Shown here: piece after piece, positions 1 to 11,700 of the stretch
Layout of the letters: each line of letters starts with the position of its first letter
Position numbering within the stretch: position 1 is the stretch's first letter
Source of the DNA: Codonopsis lanceolata
Taxonomy: Eukaryota; Streptophyta; Magnoliopsida; Asterales; Campanulaceae
NCBI GenBank assembly: GCA_013146195.2
Contig: CM028382.1
Location: 56,533,027-56,597,026, forward strand
Length of the DNA: 64,000 bases
Reading direction: 5' to 3'
Notes under the pieces: generated by a model
Told to the model about the DNA's origin: nothing
Database searches by the model: none
The model's input: only the letters and a program-made list of their open reading frames with translations
Made by a program: the position numbers and the translations under genes

Positions 1-97
1 TCAAATATTTTGTACATGATCCATTGGATTTATTCTTTGTAATAGACTAGTGGAAAACATAGTGTACATTTAAATCCAAGGTTGACTGCCTTGGTGG
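1..97. other. Unassigned left edge
   Basis: These bases do not match the LTR sequence that begins near 98 when compared by eye with the two other long LTRs of the family. They look like unrelated DNA abutting a 5'-truncated LTR. No gene or repeat is recognised. Confidence 0.4.
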
Positions 98-449
98 TCC
101 TGGTATCCCTTAAAAAATGGATAACTTGATATAGAAAATCCAAAGCACTCATAGTGATCCGAAATAGGTCATAAGACAATTTTCATAAAATCCATAGTGG
201 TGCCTCGTAACATTCTTTCTTGCACTTTCCATTTTCTCCTAAACAAGGGAAGATGTGAATGAAAGAGTGATGTATTCCTGCATCCTGGTATCCCCTAAAA
301 AAGGGATAACTTGATACAGAAAACCCAAAGCTCCCATAATGGACCAAAAACTCACTTCGGTGACCGAGGCGTATTCAACATGCTTTTAGACAACACCCTT
401 TCTGTATTTTTAATTTCGTCCTCCCCTACACAATGGAGGGTGGAATGGA
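98..449 (+). repeat. Element A 5' LTR, left part
   Basis: This matches the 3' portion of the LTR at 18375-20173, including the phrase around TCCTGGTATCCC and GGATAACTTGATA, present twice here (109 and 285). The first two-thirds of the LTR are missing, so the copy is truncated at about 98. It is split by LINE-1 and resumes at 4570. Confidence 0.8.
439..449 (+). repeat. Target-site duplication of LINE-1 (left)
   Basis: GGTGGAATGGA at 439-449 is repeated exactly at 4570-4580. Without the insert the LTR reads continuously, as it does in the uninterrupted copy near 20088. Confidence 0.9.
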
Positions 450-811
450 TAGTTGATTTGTCCCTCCGACGTGTTATAGCCATCGAGTGGTTGTTTATTA
501 GGTTGGTATCTTGTTGTTTTGCCGGCCTTAGGTTTGCCAAAGGTTTGTTTCCATTGCTTGCGCATTGTTACGTCACGTGCGTCATAGAATTGTCGAGAAA
601 TAGGTGTCTCTCAGCCTTGCATTTCATGATTTAGAATTAAAGGCTTGGACTCCACTTATGATTTGCTTCCGCAGATTTTGGTTTTATTGTTGTTCTGTAC
701 AGCCGTTATGGCTGCTAGAAGAACATAAAATAAAACTAAAAACACACACATGTACACACACTAAAGGTGCGATTGAGTTTTTTCTTCTTTAGGGTTTGCG
801 GCTGAGGTTTC

Positions 812-2335
812 ATGCCGCCTAATTCTAGGCCATTGGAGGCTGATCCTCCGGTGGTGGATCCAGTTGTTACGGATGGCTTCCAGGACGAGAAGGAGTTGGG
901 TGAGAAGGCTGTTGATAAGAAATCTTATGCAGTAGCAGTATCATGCCAGGGAGGCACTCAATGTTTAAAACCTAATAAGGTGGCAGTTCTTAAGGATTTA
1001 CCAATTCCCCCAAGGCTAGCGGTTCTGGTTGAGAACGAACCAGGTGTTCTTTTTTCCACTGTCGAAATGGAGGCTGCACATGCCCAATTCGCTAACACTA
1101 TCATTCTTAAGTTTTCGATAGAGAGACCTCAGCTTCATGTAATACATGATCACATTCTGCAATCGTGGAAACTCACTGGAAATTTTGTGTTGGGTCTTCT
1201 TGATCCTCAGCATGTAATGATGCATTTATCTTCATCGGAGGACCTTGTTCGCGCTTTGTCGAAGGAGTCTCATATGATTCAAAGATGCATGTATAGATCG
1301 TTTCGATGGACTCCTGATTTTGTGCTTCGTCGTGATAGCCCCTGGGTGGCAGTTTGGGTAAGGCTGCATCATTTGCCTCTCTCGTTTTTCAACAACTCCT
1401 ATCTACAAAGAATCGGTAATGGTTTGGGTAATTTTTTAAGGGCGGATGATCTTACCCTTGCTCTCACACACCCTATGTACGCTCGGATCTGTGTGGAGGT
1501 GGATTTATCTATGCCGCTTCCATCTCGTATGTGGCTGGGCACCTCTAAGGAGGAGGGTTTTTGGCAAGGGATTGAATTTGAAGGTAATATTGCATTTTGT
1601 TCAGGCTGTGGGCTTTTAGGTCACGTAGCAATGGACTGCCGCAAGAGACTTAAGGGTAGGGCACAAAATGAGGATCATCCGAAGGGTAAAGACAAACAGT
1701 TTTTTGGAGAAGAGACTAAGACCAATTCGATGGCTTCTCATCAAGTGGTACATGATAAGGCCCAGCCTCCAGCCAAACGTTGGCAGCCTGTGTCAATCCA
1801 GGCACAACAAGAAAAAGGTTATACTTCTCATGTAAAGGATCATGAAGGAAAACCCGTTGATACTGAGGTTGTAGATATTCCTGCATCTCCAAAAGAGACT
1901 GAGATCAATGATAAGGGTAATGGCTGTCCCGAAGGTAATCACAAAGAGGCGGAAGAGAAAACATCTTTAGAAGATAATGGCGGTACCACTGATCGTGGAA
2001 ATAAAGATTTAGACATGGAGGATGTCGTGCTGTCGAATTCTTTTGACGTTTTGGATGGTTTACTGGAGGAAGGGGAGCTTCATCAGGCTGTAAATAGGGG
2101 CTCGCAATCTGCCGAAGGGAGAGGCAAAAAACAGAAGGCATCGATGCCCAGATCAGTGTCTCTAGACAACATACAAGAGTGTGTTCGTGATACGGCTTCA
2201 GTTCAGAATTTTCAGAAGGAGTGTAGTAAGATGGGTAAGAAAGTAAAGCAGAAGAAGTTCGATAGAGAAAATCAATGCCTAACTCGGGCAAAAGCTAGTA
2301 AGGTCGGGGCCTCAGATTTTAATACAAATCAATAA
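812..2335 (+). CDS. LINE-1 ORF1: RNA-binding, DUF4283 plus zinc knuckle
   Basis: This is an uninterrupted 507-codon frame. ORF1 proteins of plant L1 elements bind element RNA in a ribonucleoprotein; that role is inferred from the family. Residues about 90-240 form a DUF4283-type domain with conserved stretches such as SSSEDLVRALSKESHMIQ and GNFLRADD. A CX2CX4HX4C knuckle (starting C-S-G-C-G) lies near residues 262-275. The C-terminal half is charged and low in complexity. The ATG at 812 fits the start of LINE-2 ORF1. The stop lies 8 bases before the ORF2 ATG. It is notable that ORF1 stays open while ORF2 is badly decayed. Confidence 0.88.
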   Translation: MPPNSRPLEADPPVVDPVVTDGFQDEKELGEKAVDKKSYAVAVSCQGGTQCLKPNKVAVLKDLPIPPRLAVLVENEPGVLFSTVEMEAAHAQFANTIILKFSIERPQLHVIHDHILQSWKLTGNFVLGLLDPQHVMMHLSSSEDLVRALSKESHMIQRCMYRSFRWTPDFVLRRDSPWVAVWVRLHHLPLSFFNNSYLQRIGNGLGNFLRADDLTLALTHPMYARICVEVDLSMPLPSRMWLGTSKEEGFWQGIEFEGNIAFCSGCGLLGHVAMDCRKRLKGRAQNEDHPKGKDKQFFGEETKTNSMASHQVVHDKAQPPAKRWQPVSIQAQQEKGYTSHVKDHEGKPVDTEVVDIPASPKETEINDKGNGCPEGNHKEAEEKTSLEDNGGTTDRGNKDLDMEDVVLSNSFDVLDGLLEEGELHQAVNRGSQSAEGRGKKQKASMPRSVSLDNIQECVRDTASVQNFQKECSKMGKKVKQKKFDRENQCLTRAKASKVGASDFNTNQ

Positions 2336-2343
2336 GTTTTTTA

Positions 2344-4423
2344 ATGTCAGTCCTAATTTGGAATGTGAGAGGGATTGGTAACAAGGAAACAATTGATTAT
2401 GTGAAGGTTCTAATTGAGCAGCATAAGCCGGCGTTATGTGTTTTTCTAGAACCAAAGATTCCTGGTGATAGAATTATTAAAATAGCTTGAAGATTAAAGT
2501 ATAATCATTCCATGCATAATTGGCCAATAAATAAACACATATGGCTGCTGTGGGATGATAGAGTTGGTGTAGATGTTGTTGGGGTTTCTAAACAACAAAT
2601 TACAGTAAATCTGAATTTGAATAATGGTCATGTTTTGCTTGCTTCTTTTGTGTATGCAACGTGTACTAGTGTCGACAGAAAGGAGTTATGGAGGGATCTT
2701 TCTAATGTAGCGAATGGGTTATCAAAGCCTTGGCTTGTTGGAGGAGATTTTAATATTATAGCATCCGTGGATGAAAAGCTAGGCGGGGTTGGCTATGATA
2801 GTGTTGGTATGTCCGACTTTAATGATTTCATGATTAATGCAGGCCTTGGTGATGCGGGTTTTCAAGGAAGTAAATTTACCTGATGTAACAACCACATGGA
2901 TGGTACTAGAATCTGGCAGAGGATTGATAGGGTATTAATTAATGGTCAATATGCGGCGAAGTATACGGGCCTTTCGGTGGAACATCTAGGTCGGGTTATG
3001 TCAGATCATTCTCCACTTCTAGTAAGTTTTCCTTTTGTTTCAAAACCCAAAAGTCAATTCTGTTTTTAGCGTATGTGGGTAGATCATCCTGGCTTCATTA
3101 ATTTCATTAATGCTCAGTGGTGTAAACCAGTTACGGGGGACGCAATGGAAGTCTTGCACATAAAGTTATACTATCTTAGATAAGAATTGAAGAAGTGGAA
3201 CTAGGAAGTTTTTGGCAACGTCCATCATTTGTTGGAGCAGCATCATGATAAAGTTCAGTTTTTGGAAGATTTATGTATGCAACAAAGGAGTGATTTAGTT
3301 TGTCAGTCTTTGGCAGAAGCTAAATCGGTGCTTGCCCAGTTTTGTTAAATGGAAGGTGGAATTATTGCAACAAAAATCTCGGCAACTTTGGGTGAAGGAT
3401 GGAGACCGTAACACCAATTATTTCCATGCTAGTTTAAAAGATAGAAGCCGACAGAACACTATTAAATTGCGGAATGCAGATGGCTCATGGTGCACGAATA
3501 ATAAAGTTATCGGCGGGATGGTTGAAACTTTCTTTTCCAATTTGTTTGCACGTTCTGATCATGTTGTCGATGATGATTTCTTCAGCTATTTTCCTAGAAC
3601 GGTGTATGCCCAAGACAATGAAGATATGACAGTTGTGCCTTTAGAGAATGAAATATGGGAGGCCATTCAAAGTCTCAATCCTGATAGCGCCCCTGGAGTT
3701 GATGGATTTACTGGTTGGTTTTTTCGAACATGCTGGGAGATAATTAAGGGGGATTTAGTAGAAGCGATCCAACCCTTTTTTTACTGGGGCAGATTTACAT
3801 AAGGGGTTGTCCACCACGGCTATAGTTCTTATTCCGAAAGTGAGCAATCCAGAAGGTATTGGAGACTTCAAGCCAATTAGCCTTTGTCCGTTCACAGGGA
3901 AGGTGATTTCCAAAATTGTTGCGACTCGATTGGCTAAAATTTTACCTCGTGTTATTTCCATGGAATAGTCTGGTTGTCGGCTAGACATGGGTTATGCACG
4001 GGGGGTGGCATCATTCGGAATCACCAAGGCAGAATGGTTTGTGCTTTCTCGGTTTCCTATGGCCAAGGTACTAATACTTTTGCTGAGATTGCTGCTCTCC
4101 GAGATTGTCTTGTTTTATGTCGGAGACTGGGCTTAGCGAAGGTGTATGTAAAGACTGACTCTCAAGTGGCAGCTCGGGGTCTGGTTGGTTCCCAAAAATT
4201 CCCTTGGCAGTTTGAGTATGAGCTTTTCGATTGCAAGGAGCTTCTTGGCTTTTATTCCATCCGGCACGTGTACAGAGAGGTGAATGGCGTGGCTGATAGG
4301 CTTGCGGACGTAGCTCACACGGTGTTTCCTTATACTGCGTATGACTCTGTGCCTCAACTTTCGACAAATGTGCGTCATGCTTTTAGACATGATTGCTTGG
4401 GTTTATTTAATTTTCGTAAATGA
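2344..4423 (+). pseudogene. LINE-1 ORF2 remnant: endonuclease, partial RT, RNase H
   Basis: Translation from the ATG at 2344 begins with the APE-type endonuclease signature (LIWNVRGIGN) and continues through GGDFNII and SDHSPLL. In-frame stops fall at 2488, 2881, 3067, 3181, 3202 (codon 287, shared with LINE-2) and 3346. Frameshifts follow near 3346 and 3790. The RT start is readable at 3349-3985 (DGDRNTNYFHAS, PDSAPGVDGFTGWFF, LIPKV). The sequence then jumps to a C-terminal RNase H (about 3990-4423) with E (FAEIAALRD), D (KTDS) and D (GVADRLAD) residues. The catalytic YADD and zf-RVT regions are deleted, so it cannot be functional. Confidence 0.9.
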
Positions 4424-4534
4424 GTTTGTAATTTTATTTCCTGGTAGAGGTAAGGCTCCTTCGTCCTCACGTTTGTTTGGTGAGGCTGGTTGTCCCACTC
4501 GTTGTTTCTTTTTCCCGATTTTAATAAATTCTCG

Positions 4535-4550
4535 CAGGGTGCCGCCCCTG
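4535..4550 (+). other. LINE-1 3'-terminal hairpin
   Basis: CAGGG, a 6-base loop and CCCTG form an inverted repeat about 10 bases before the A tract. LINE-2 and LINE-3 have the same structure at the same place. It is probably part of the 3' tail recognised by the element's RT; that role is inferred. Confidence 0.55.
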
Positions 4551-4569
4551 TTTCCCTATTAAAAAAAAA

Positions 4570-4655
4570 GGTGGAATGGAAAGCATGGTGTCCCGCTTCC
4601 GCACGTACGCGCACCCCTATGCAAGGGCACGCGGGCACATCCCGGGGAACCCACA
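4570..4655 (+). repeat. Element A 5' LTR, right part
   Basis: The LTR resumes after LINE-1, starting with the second copy of the target-site duplication (4570-4580). It ends in CCCACA one base before the primer-binding site, as in element C. Confidence 0.85.
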
Positions 4656-4656
4656 G

Positions 4657-4674
4657 TGGCGACTCTGTTGGGGA
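4657..4674 (+). other. Element A primer-binding site
   Basis: TGGCGACTCTGTTGGGGA lies one base after the LTR end. Equivalent sites are at 39139-39156 (element C) and 29844-29861 on the minus strand (element B). This PBS type is characteristic of Tat/Ogre elements; I did not verify the matching tRNA. Confidence 0.75.
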
Positions 4675-5981
4675 GATCGTTTTTTATTATAAATAAAAAA
4701 CGAGGGCTAGACTCAATAAAAAAAACTTTTTTTTCTTTGTTTCTAGCTAAAGTATGCTTATTATATTTTTCTAAGCATTTGAATATTGCGTTCCTATACA
4801 TCCGTGTCTATATTTGTGGATATGATCCTCCATCTTGCAGCAGTTTCGTTCCAGTAACTGTTACAGATATATTTAAAAATATATATTTTTCAAAATAAAA
4901 AAATCAAAACAAAATGCAATAAATTTCCGGGCAGCACAACAAAAAGGGCCAGGGCTTTTATTTTTATTATTGCTTTATTTTTGGTTCTATATTATTATTC
5001 CGTTTTGCTTTATTTTATTTACGCAAAATTTGTACATTTCTTATTTCATTCTGCCATTTTATTTTGGGGATTAAGACAAATTTGTAATTAATAGGAATAT
5101 ATAGATTCCTCGCTTTTCTTTCTATTTCTTGCTGTGATTGTTTGCTTGCGCTCAAACTAAAAAGCCGAGAAATCCACAAATAACAGCAAGACATACATGT
5201 TTTATTTTATGTTTCATATCTGAAAAAACAAAAAATTACTGCTTTTTAGATGCCGCACACACGCGCACGCATGTAAATATATTCCGAATTGCTACCCTAC
5301 ACCATGGCCAGCCTACCCCCTGCATAAGCCATCGTTAGATTGCATATAGATTTTCAGAACACTTCAAAGACCGACTGGTTTTTGCATTTCTGAATCGTTA
5401 ATCAGCCCCTGTAAAAAAAAAGATCGAAAAAATATGATGAATAAAAAAAATGATGAAAAAATGTGCAAGTCAAAAATAAAATAATATATAAATGCACAAG
5501 CAAAAGAAATATATACACAGGGGCTGATTGATTATTCTCTGACGCTCGACTTAGATCATTCTGAATGGTGGATCCTGGAAATAGTATAGGCCCTTCGCCT
5601 GGGATCATAGCGATCTTGGGGAGTCGAAAGGCAGGTGGAATACGAGGGTCCTATACTCTGGAGAAAGAATCCACTGTTCCAGGAAAAGTTCTGAGACTGT
5701 CAAAATAAAGCAGGTGCTTAACCGGTCAATTGTAGGAAAATGAATAATAATAATAAAAAATACTAATAAAGGCACGTTGTACTCCAAACCCAGAAAGCCT
5801 TCAGCCAACCCTTCTGATACCTCAAAACTCATTTTTCTCAGAAACCTGGCCCGAATTTGGAAAGGCAGAGATAATACTGGCCGGTTGATACGGGAAGCAA
5901 GTGCAGAAAGCAGATCAGAAAAGTATCAGGGTTAGATTAGAAAAGGGCAATATAAGTTCAGAGGGTACAGATCTGAGCAAT
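4675..5981 (+). other. Element A leader between PBS and gag
   Basis: Non-coding, AT-rich leader. It shares recognisable blocks with the leaders of B (28569-29843) and C (39157-40485), such as the TGGATCCTGG block near 5567 and the GAGAAAGAATCCACTG block near 5660. Short frames here are not conserved. Confidence 0.7.
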
Positions 5982-7655
5982 ATGGCAGCAGAAAGTGAGC
6001 AGTCCGGTATGGGTACAGATACAGGGGCTCCAGAGGACGCTCCGACTCCAGCCATGCAGCAATGGTTAGATCAAAAGTTGGATGCACAAAATGATCGCTT
6101 GCTAAGCCAAATAGCAAATCTCATACAAGGTCCAAAGCCCAGTGGTGAGGAAATCTCTCCCCCTACAGTCCCTCAAGAAGCATCAATCTCCCATGTTCCT
6201 CCAAATCCAATTTCTTAGCCAAATACCAACCCACCAAATACCACCATTACCCCAAATCCAAATCCTCCACCAAATCCCTATTATTCAAATATAAACCATT
6301 TCCTCCATATCCTTTCCCAAACACCCATATTCCCCAAGAATCCAAATGACCCTCCTGTTCCCATCACCAATCCACTCCAAAATAGCCCGCATATGGACCC
6401 AAAAAGCTATAACCCGCTAGGCTAAGTTACAACCTATCTACCTCCTAATGATCCTGGCTGCCAAGCCGAAACCACCAATAATCCTTATCTTGCCCAAAAT
6501 CTTTATCCTGCCTAAAATCCCTATCCTGCCCAAAACCCTTACCAGACACCGCAGCCAGAAATTAACCCAGCATTTCCTAATCCTACCAGCATATACCAAA
6601 AACCAACTCCCCCTCCCACCAAAACAGAGGCTGACATGGAAAATTTGAAAAGTATGATGCTTAAGTTTCTGAATAAAGAGAAATTTTCTACGTGGGCATT
6701 AACGCTAAAACATTCAGTCATACTACCCCCAAGTTTCAAAATGCCCGACATAGAAAAATTCGATGGGACTGGATGCCCTTTCTCCCACCTAAAATCTTAC
6801 TCTACTGGCATGCAATCAAGAGGAGCTAGTTTCGAAGTCATGGCCTCCAATTTCCATCTTACCTTGATAGGGGCCGCTAAGCAATGGTTAATGCTAACAG
6901 ATGATAGCACCATGGGCACTTGGGACCAAATAGCAGAAGGGTTTCTAGAAAGATACAAGGACAATACTACCCCCGAAAATAAAAGAGATCTTGAGGCATG
7001 CGCCCAAAAAGAAAATGAAACATTTGCAGAATTTGCAGCCAGGTGGAAGAGTAAAGTCGCCCAGACTTTGGACAGACTTGATCCGGCTGAATCATGCAGA
7101 ATGTTCATCAAAAATCTCTAGCCCATTTACCTAGAGCACATGCGGTATCTCCCCTATGGCAATTTCAAAGAAATAGTGGAGATAGGGGTCCGTATTGATG
7201 AAGATATACGCAAAGGATCCCTAGAAATTGGTACACCTCCAAGTTCGTTCTGCTATTCTGAATCAGACGAAGAATCTTCGGAAGAAGTCAATGTGGTTGA
7301 AAGAATTCCACCTGGTAAGTACAATAGTGTGCCATGGTCATATGGGACAAACAAATCTGCCAATTCTGTTGAAGGAAGCAGTAATACCAACACGAGTCTC
7401 ATAGGACCTTACAAAGGAAACAGATGGCACTTCGATGAATTGAATGCCCCAATGTCACAGATACTACAAGGTTTAACAGCATAAGGAGTCCTTAAGCCCC
7501 TTGAAACCTCCAAATCCATTACCTGCCAAATGGAGCCGCAACAAGTATTGTGAATACCACCAATCCAGTGGTCATATCACCGACAAATGCTTCTCACTCA
7601 GAAATGATATCCAGGACCTTATTGATGATAAAATCATTGAGAAGCCGCACCCATG
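5982..7655 (+). pseudogene. Element A gag, decayed
   Basis: Gag forms the retrotransposon particle. The ATG at 5982 matches the element C start (MAAESEQSGM versus MAVKSKQSAM). A proline-rich segment follows, then a capsid-like core at about 6636-7480 (IEKFDGTGCPFSHLKSY, TLIGAAKQWLML). A divergent zinc knuckle in another frame lies at about 7550-7595 (C-E-Y-H, then G-H, then C). In-frame stops occur at 6216, 6422, 6512 and 7119, with a TAA at 7482. That last stop sits at the same position as the TAG in element C. A frameshift follows it. Similarity to element C ends near 7652, so everything after the nucleocapsid is missing. Confidence 0.85.
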
Positions 7656-8594
7656 ATTGTTTCTGATAAAAAATGAAAAATACCCTTGTGTATACACCTC
7701 CAAAGACCCTTTTTACCTTTGAATGTTCTTTTGTCAAATAAAATCTCCAGGAAACAACTCTTCTCAACTCAGCGTCAATTTTCATAAATTTTGGGATCTT
7801 TGTTGTTTTTTTTTCGGTAGCACTAACAATTTTGCAGGGTTTAAAAATAATTTTTTTGACTATTATCATTTACTCTCCTGAGAGGACTGTCCAGAGGTAC
7901 GTAATCAGTACGTCTCATTTCAAATATCGCAAAAAGAAGAAAAATGATCATTTAAAAAAAAGGGGAAATTCGTTCTCTCTAAACAAAAAAAAAATCTCTA
8001 TTCTTTTAAATTTAAAAAACAAAGAAAAAAGATAGATTTTTCTATGTGTTTCTTTTTGTTTCCCAAAACATGAAAAGACAGGAAAACCCCTCATCATTGT
8101 TTTCAATTGCCATCTCCAAATTTATCTCTTAACCGCTCATAAATGCATCACCAGTTGATTAGTGCATCGTTCGCCCTCGATTTCAAAAAAAATTCCAGCA
8201 AGTCCTACTTCGAGATGGCAAGGTCTACCACTTCAAAAGAAAAAATTAAAAAAAATGAAATGAAAAAAAAAAGACCGATAGGGAGCCAGAGAAGAAAAGA
8301 AAGCTGAGAAAGCTAAAAAAGCAGAAAAGTCTGGAAAGCTAGAAAATCCAGAAAAGCCAAGCAACTCAAGGATCATATGTAACAATTCAGGACTAGGGGC
8401 TTTCAAACCTTAGGGGTGTCTTTTTTGCTCATATTGATGCCTACAGCCCATCCTTGCAAGAGTATGCTCACGAATCTATTTGATCTCTGTTATTTCAAAA
8501 GTCCAATCAAGTCCTCAAATCAAACTTTTCAAAGGTATTTTATCTATATTCAAGTTTGATAAAATTCTTGTTTCTCCTATATTAGCTTGTAGAG
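7656..8594 (+). other. Element A 3' region, part 1
   Basis: Non-coding. It contains A-rich tracts and a degenerate run of AGAAAAGC/AGAAAGCT-like units near 8297-8360. I see no pol homology. The region is interrupted by LINE-2 at 8610. Confidence 0.6.
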
Positions 8595-8609
8595 TCTTCT
8601 TCTTGATCT
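8595..8609 (+). repeat. Target-site duplication of LINE-2 (left)
   Basis: TCTTCTTCTTGATCT at 8595-8609 is repeated exactly at 14686-14700, so LINE-2 spans 8610-14685. Confidence 0.93.
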
Positions 8610-8614
8610 TTTTT

Positions 8615-8648
<34 letters not shown>

Positions 8649-8651
8649 AAA

Positions 8652-8665
8652 CAGGGCGGCACCTG
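8652..8665 (-). other. LINE-2 3'-terminal hairpin
   Basis: On the element strand CAGG, a TGCCGC loop and CCTG form an inverted repeat just before the poly-A. Compared with LINE-1 and LINE-3, one base pair has been lost symmetrically from both arms. Confidence 0.55.
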
Positions 8666-8776
8666 CGGCAATATTATTAAAAAACCACAAGATAAACAGG
8701 AGGGGGACAACTAGCCTTACCCAAAGAGGGGGGACAAAGGAGCCGAACCTCTATATAAAGACAAAGCCTAGCACAA

Positions 8777-11700
8777 CTATTTTCTAAAAGAAAATACACC
8801 TCTATCATCTAAAATCAAAGCTTTGCGAACAATAGACGGAAGACTACCCGACGTAAGATAAAATATACAACCAGGATGCAAAGAGCCACAATATGCAAGA
8901 CGATCTGCCATTCTATTTTGTTCCCTAAAAACATGAGATAGAGCAAAACCACCAAGCAGAGACTGACAGTCACGAATGGCGTATACATATTTCCACGGGA
9001 TCTGATTTCTACCTGAGATGCCATTAACAGCCACCAAAGAGTCCGATTCAACTAAAACATTAATCAGCCCCAAATTCTTACACAAACGAAGACCGTCACG
9101 AAGAGCCATTATTTCCGCAAACATATTCGTTCCATCACCATAATTATTGGAAAAAGCCGCCACCAAAGATCCGTCATGACGTCGAATAACCCCACCGCCC
9201 GAACACTTGCCCAGATTGGCTGATCCATCGGTATTAAGCTTTAGAAAATTCACCCCGGGAGGTTCCCATCGCAGCCACTGTCCGCGAGAAACTGTAACAT
9301 TTTTGATCTGTAGATGAAGGCTCTCAATAGAAAGACTTTCTAGAAAGGACATACTAACCTTCGGCTGGAACAAAAACAGCATATCCTCAATACCTCTCAT
9401 AATCTTCTCATGAATGCTAACAACTGACATATTAATATTATCAAACGAGGCCGAGCAACGAGCCTTCCAAATCTCCCAACACACGAGGATACAGATGCCA
9501 ATTTTACACACCCCAAACTGACTACGAGTCGAAGAATGAGAGATCCAAGAATCCACCAAATGAATCATAGAAGAAAATCGACTTACCATGTTAAACATCT
9601 GGGCAAAGCGGCTCCATATAATTGTAGCAATCTCAGAATGAAGAAGTAGATGTTCCAAGGATTCTTGTGCAGGCTGACTACAACACCGGCATTTGGAAGC
9701 AAGCTGAACTTTAAAACGATGAAGAGCAAGATCTACCGGAATAGCGCGGTGCAAAACTTTCCATAAAAATCCACTCATGCGCGTCGGAATCCACGGCTGC
9801 CATAGTTTGCTAGCCCATGCAATCTTAGGCCACTGATGCCGAAAAGATTTCCAATAAAGAGAAGCCGAAAAAGCGCCGTCTTTAGATAGAATGAAGACCT
9901 GCTTATCGGCTGTATTGTCGTCCAGCTTTATGTTGCAAACCGCTGTATGCAGATTCGAAGGAATCAGAGGCAACAAATCCTGAATCAAAGGAACAGCCTC
10001 ACGGACTGTTAACTGGAGGTCCATAGGACGCGGGCCAATAAGAGAAGAGCCACACCAATTTGAATTCCAAAATGAAATATCTCCCCTCCCCACAACCCAT
10101 CTGGAATTCTCCATCAGTCTCGGAATATGCTCCATAACTGCTTTCCAGACATGAGAAGAAAAGGCAGGAACGTTAAAACCGTCTGCATTCCCATATTTGG
10201 CGCGAACAAAGCGAGCCCACAAACTCTTGCCTTGAAGGACACTCCAAGCAAGCTTAGCATGAAGGGATCCCATAACTTGAGAAAGAGGACGAATACCAAG
10301 CCCTCCTTCCTTAATCGGTCTGCATATATGGTCCCAGGAAATCCAATGAGCACGCTCTACCCCTGCCGAGCTCCATAGAAAATCAGCCATATGCTTTTCC
10401 AACTTAATGAGAAACTTTTTGGGGAGTTTAAAAGCAGCCAAGGCATAAATCGGAATGCTGCATAAAACTGATTTAAGCAGCACAATTTTGGCACCAAAGG
10501 ATAATAATCTAGCCTTCCAACCATTAATACGAGAGAGAAACCTTTTTTCTACATCCTCAAAATATGCATACTTCACCCTTCCTTTAAAGAGAGGCATCCC
10601 CAAATATTTAATTGGTAAATGATGTTGTTTACAACCAGACCACTGCACAATATTTTGGATCTTCCTCCTAGTAAAATGACGCGAAGTAATAAAACCACTT
10701 TTCTCCAAATTTATAAGCTGACCCGACGCATGTTCATATTCTCCAATAACACCCCTGAGAGCACGAATCGACTTCTTACTACCATTACAAAAAATGAGCA
10801 TGTCATCCGCATACAATAAATGGGAAATCAAAATATTACCAACTCCATGACGATACAAGCCAATTTTCCCCTCATAAACCGCCTTATTAATATTATAACT
10901 GAGAATCTCCTGGGCCATCACAAATAGAATAGGAGACATAGGATCTCCCTGTCGAACGCCCCTGGACGACTGAAAAAAGCCAAAGTCCTCGCCATTAATA
11001 CGCAAAGTGTACCAGATGTTGCTTATCAATCGATAAATCAAATCACAACTCTCTTCATCAAAACCAAAAGCTTTCAATGTGCGCAACAGGAAACTCCATT
11101 CTAGGCGATCATACGCTTTAGACATATCAAGTTTGAACACCACATTCCCTCCATGCGATTTATGATCAATGCGTTGAATTAATTCATGAGCCAGGACAAT
11201 ATTATCCTGAATATTCCTCCCCTTAACGAAGCCCGACTGCTCCAAAGAGATAATAGAAGGAAGAAAAGAAGCCATTCGAGATGCTAAAATCCGAGAAATG
11301 ATTTTGCATGAGAAATTACATAAGCTGATCGGTCGGAGATCTCCCAGATTGGAGGGGTTATCCACCTTCGGGATGAGAATGAGAGTAGTTGAAGATATAC
11401 CTTTTGGAAGCGCACCCCCCTTAAAAAAATCATGAACCGCGGCAATAACATCGAGCTTAATGATGTCCCAGCATCCTTGGAAAAACCATCCTGTGAAGCC
11501 GTCTGAACCCGGGGCACTATTTGGATTAAGACCTTTAACAGCACTCCAAATTTCCTCTTCAGTAGGCAAGCATTTAAAAGACGTACGTTCTTGCACTCCA
11601 ATCACGTTAGGATAGTGAGCAAAAAGGTCGGCATTATGACTAGGCCGGGAAGAGGAGAACAGGTCAGTATAATACTGGATGGCAAGCTCTCCAATTTTCT

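Larger units (their letters stand above)
450..4569 (+). mobile_element. LINE-1: internally deleted L1-clade LINE with RNase H
   Basis: A 4.1 kb non-LTR retrotransposon flanked by an exact 11-bp duplication and ending in a short A tract (4561-4569). It has a leader (450-811), ORF1 (812-2335) and a decayed ORF2 (2344-4423). Against LINE-2, about 2.2 kb of ORF2 is missing between the early RT motifs and RNase H; the junction is near 3985. The last 70-80 bases match the tails of LINE-2 and LINE-3, so all three belong to one family. Confidence 0.92.

Noticed and set aside
8610..8644. Simple poly-T microsatellite
   Set aside because: It is the poly-A tail of the minus-strand LINE-2, bounded by an exact target-site duplication.
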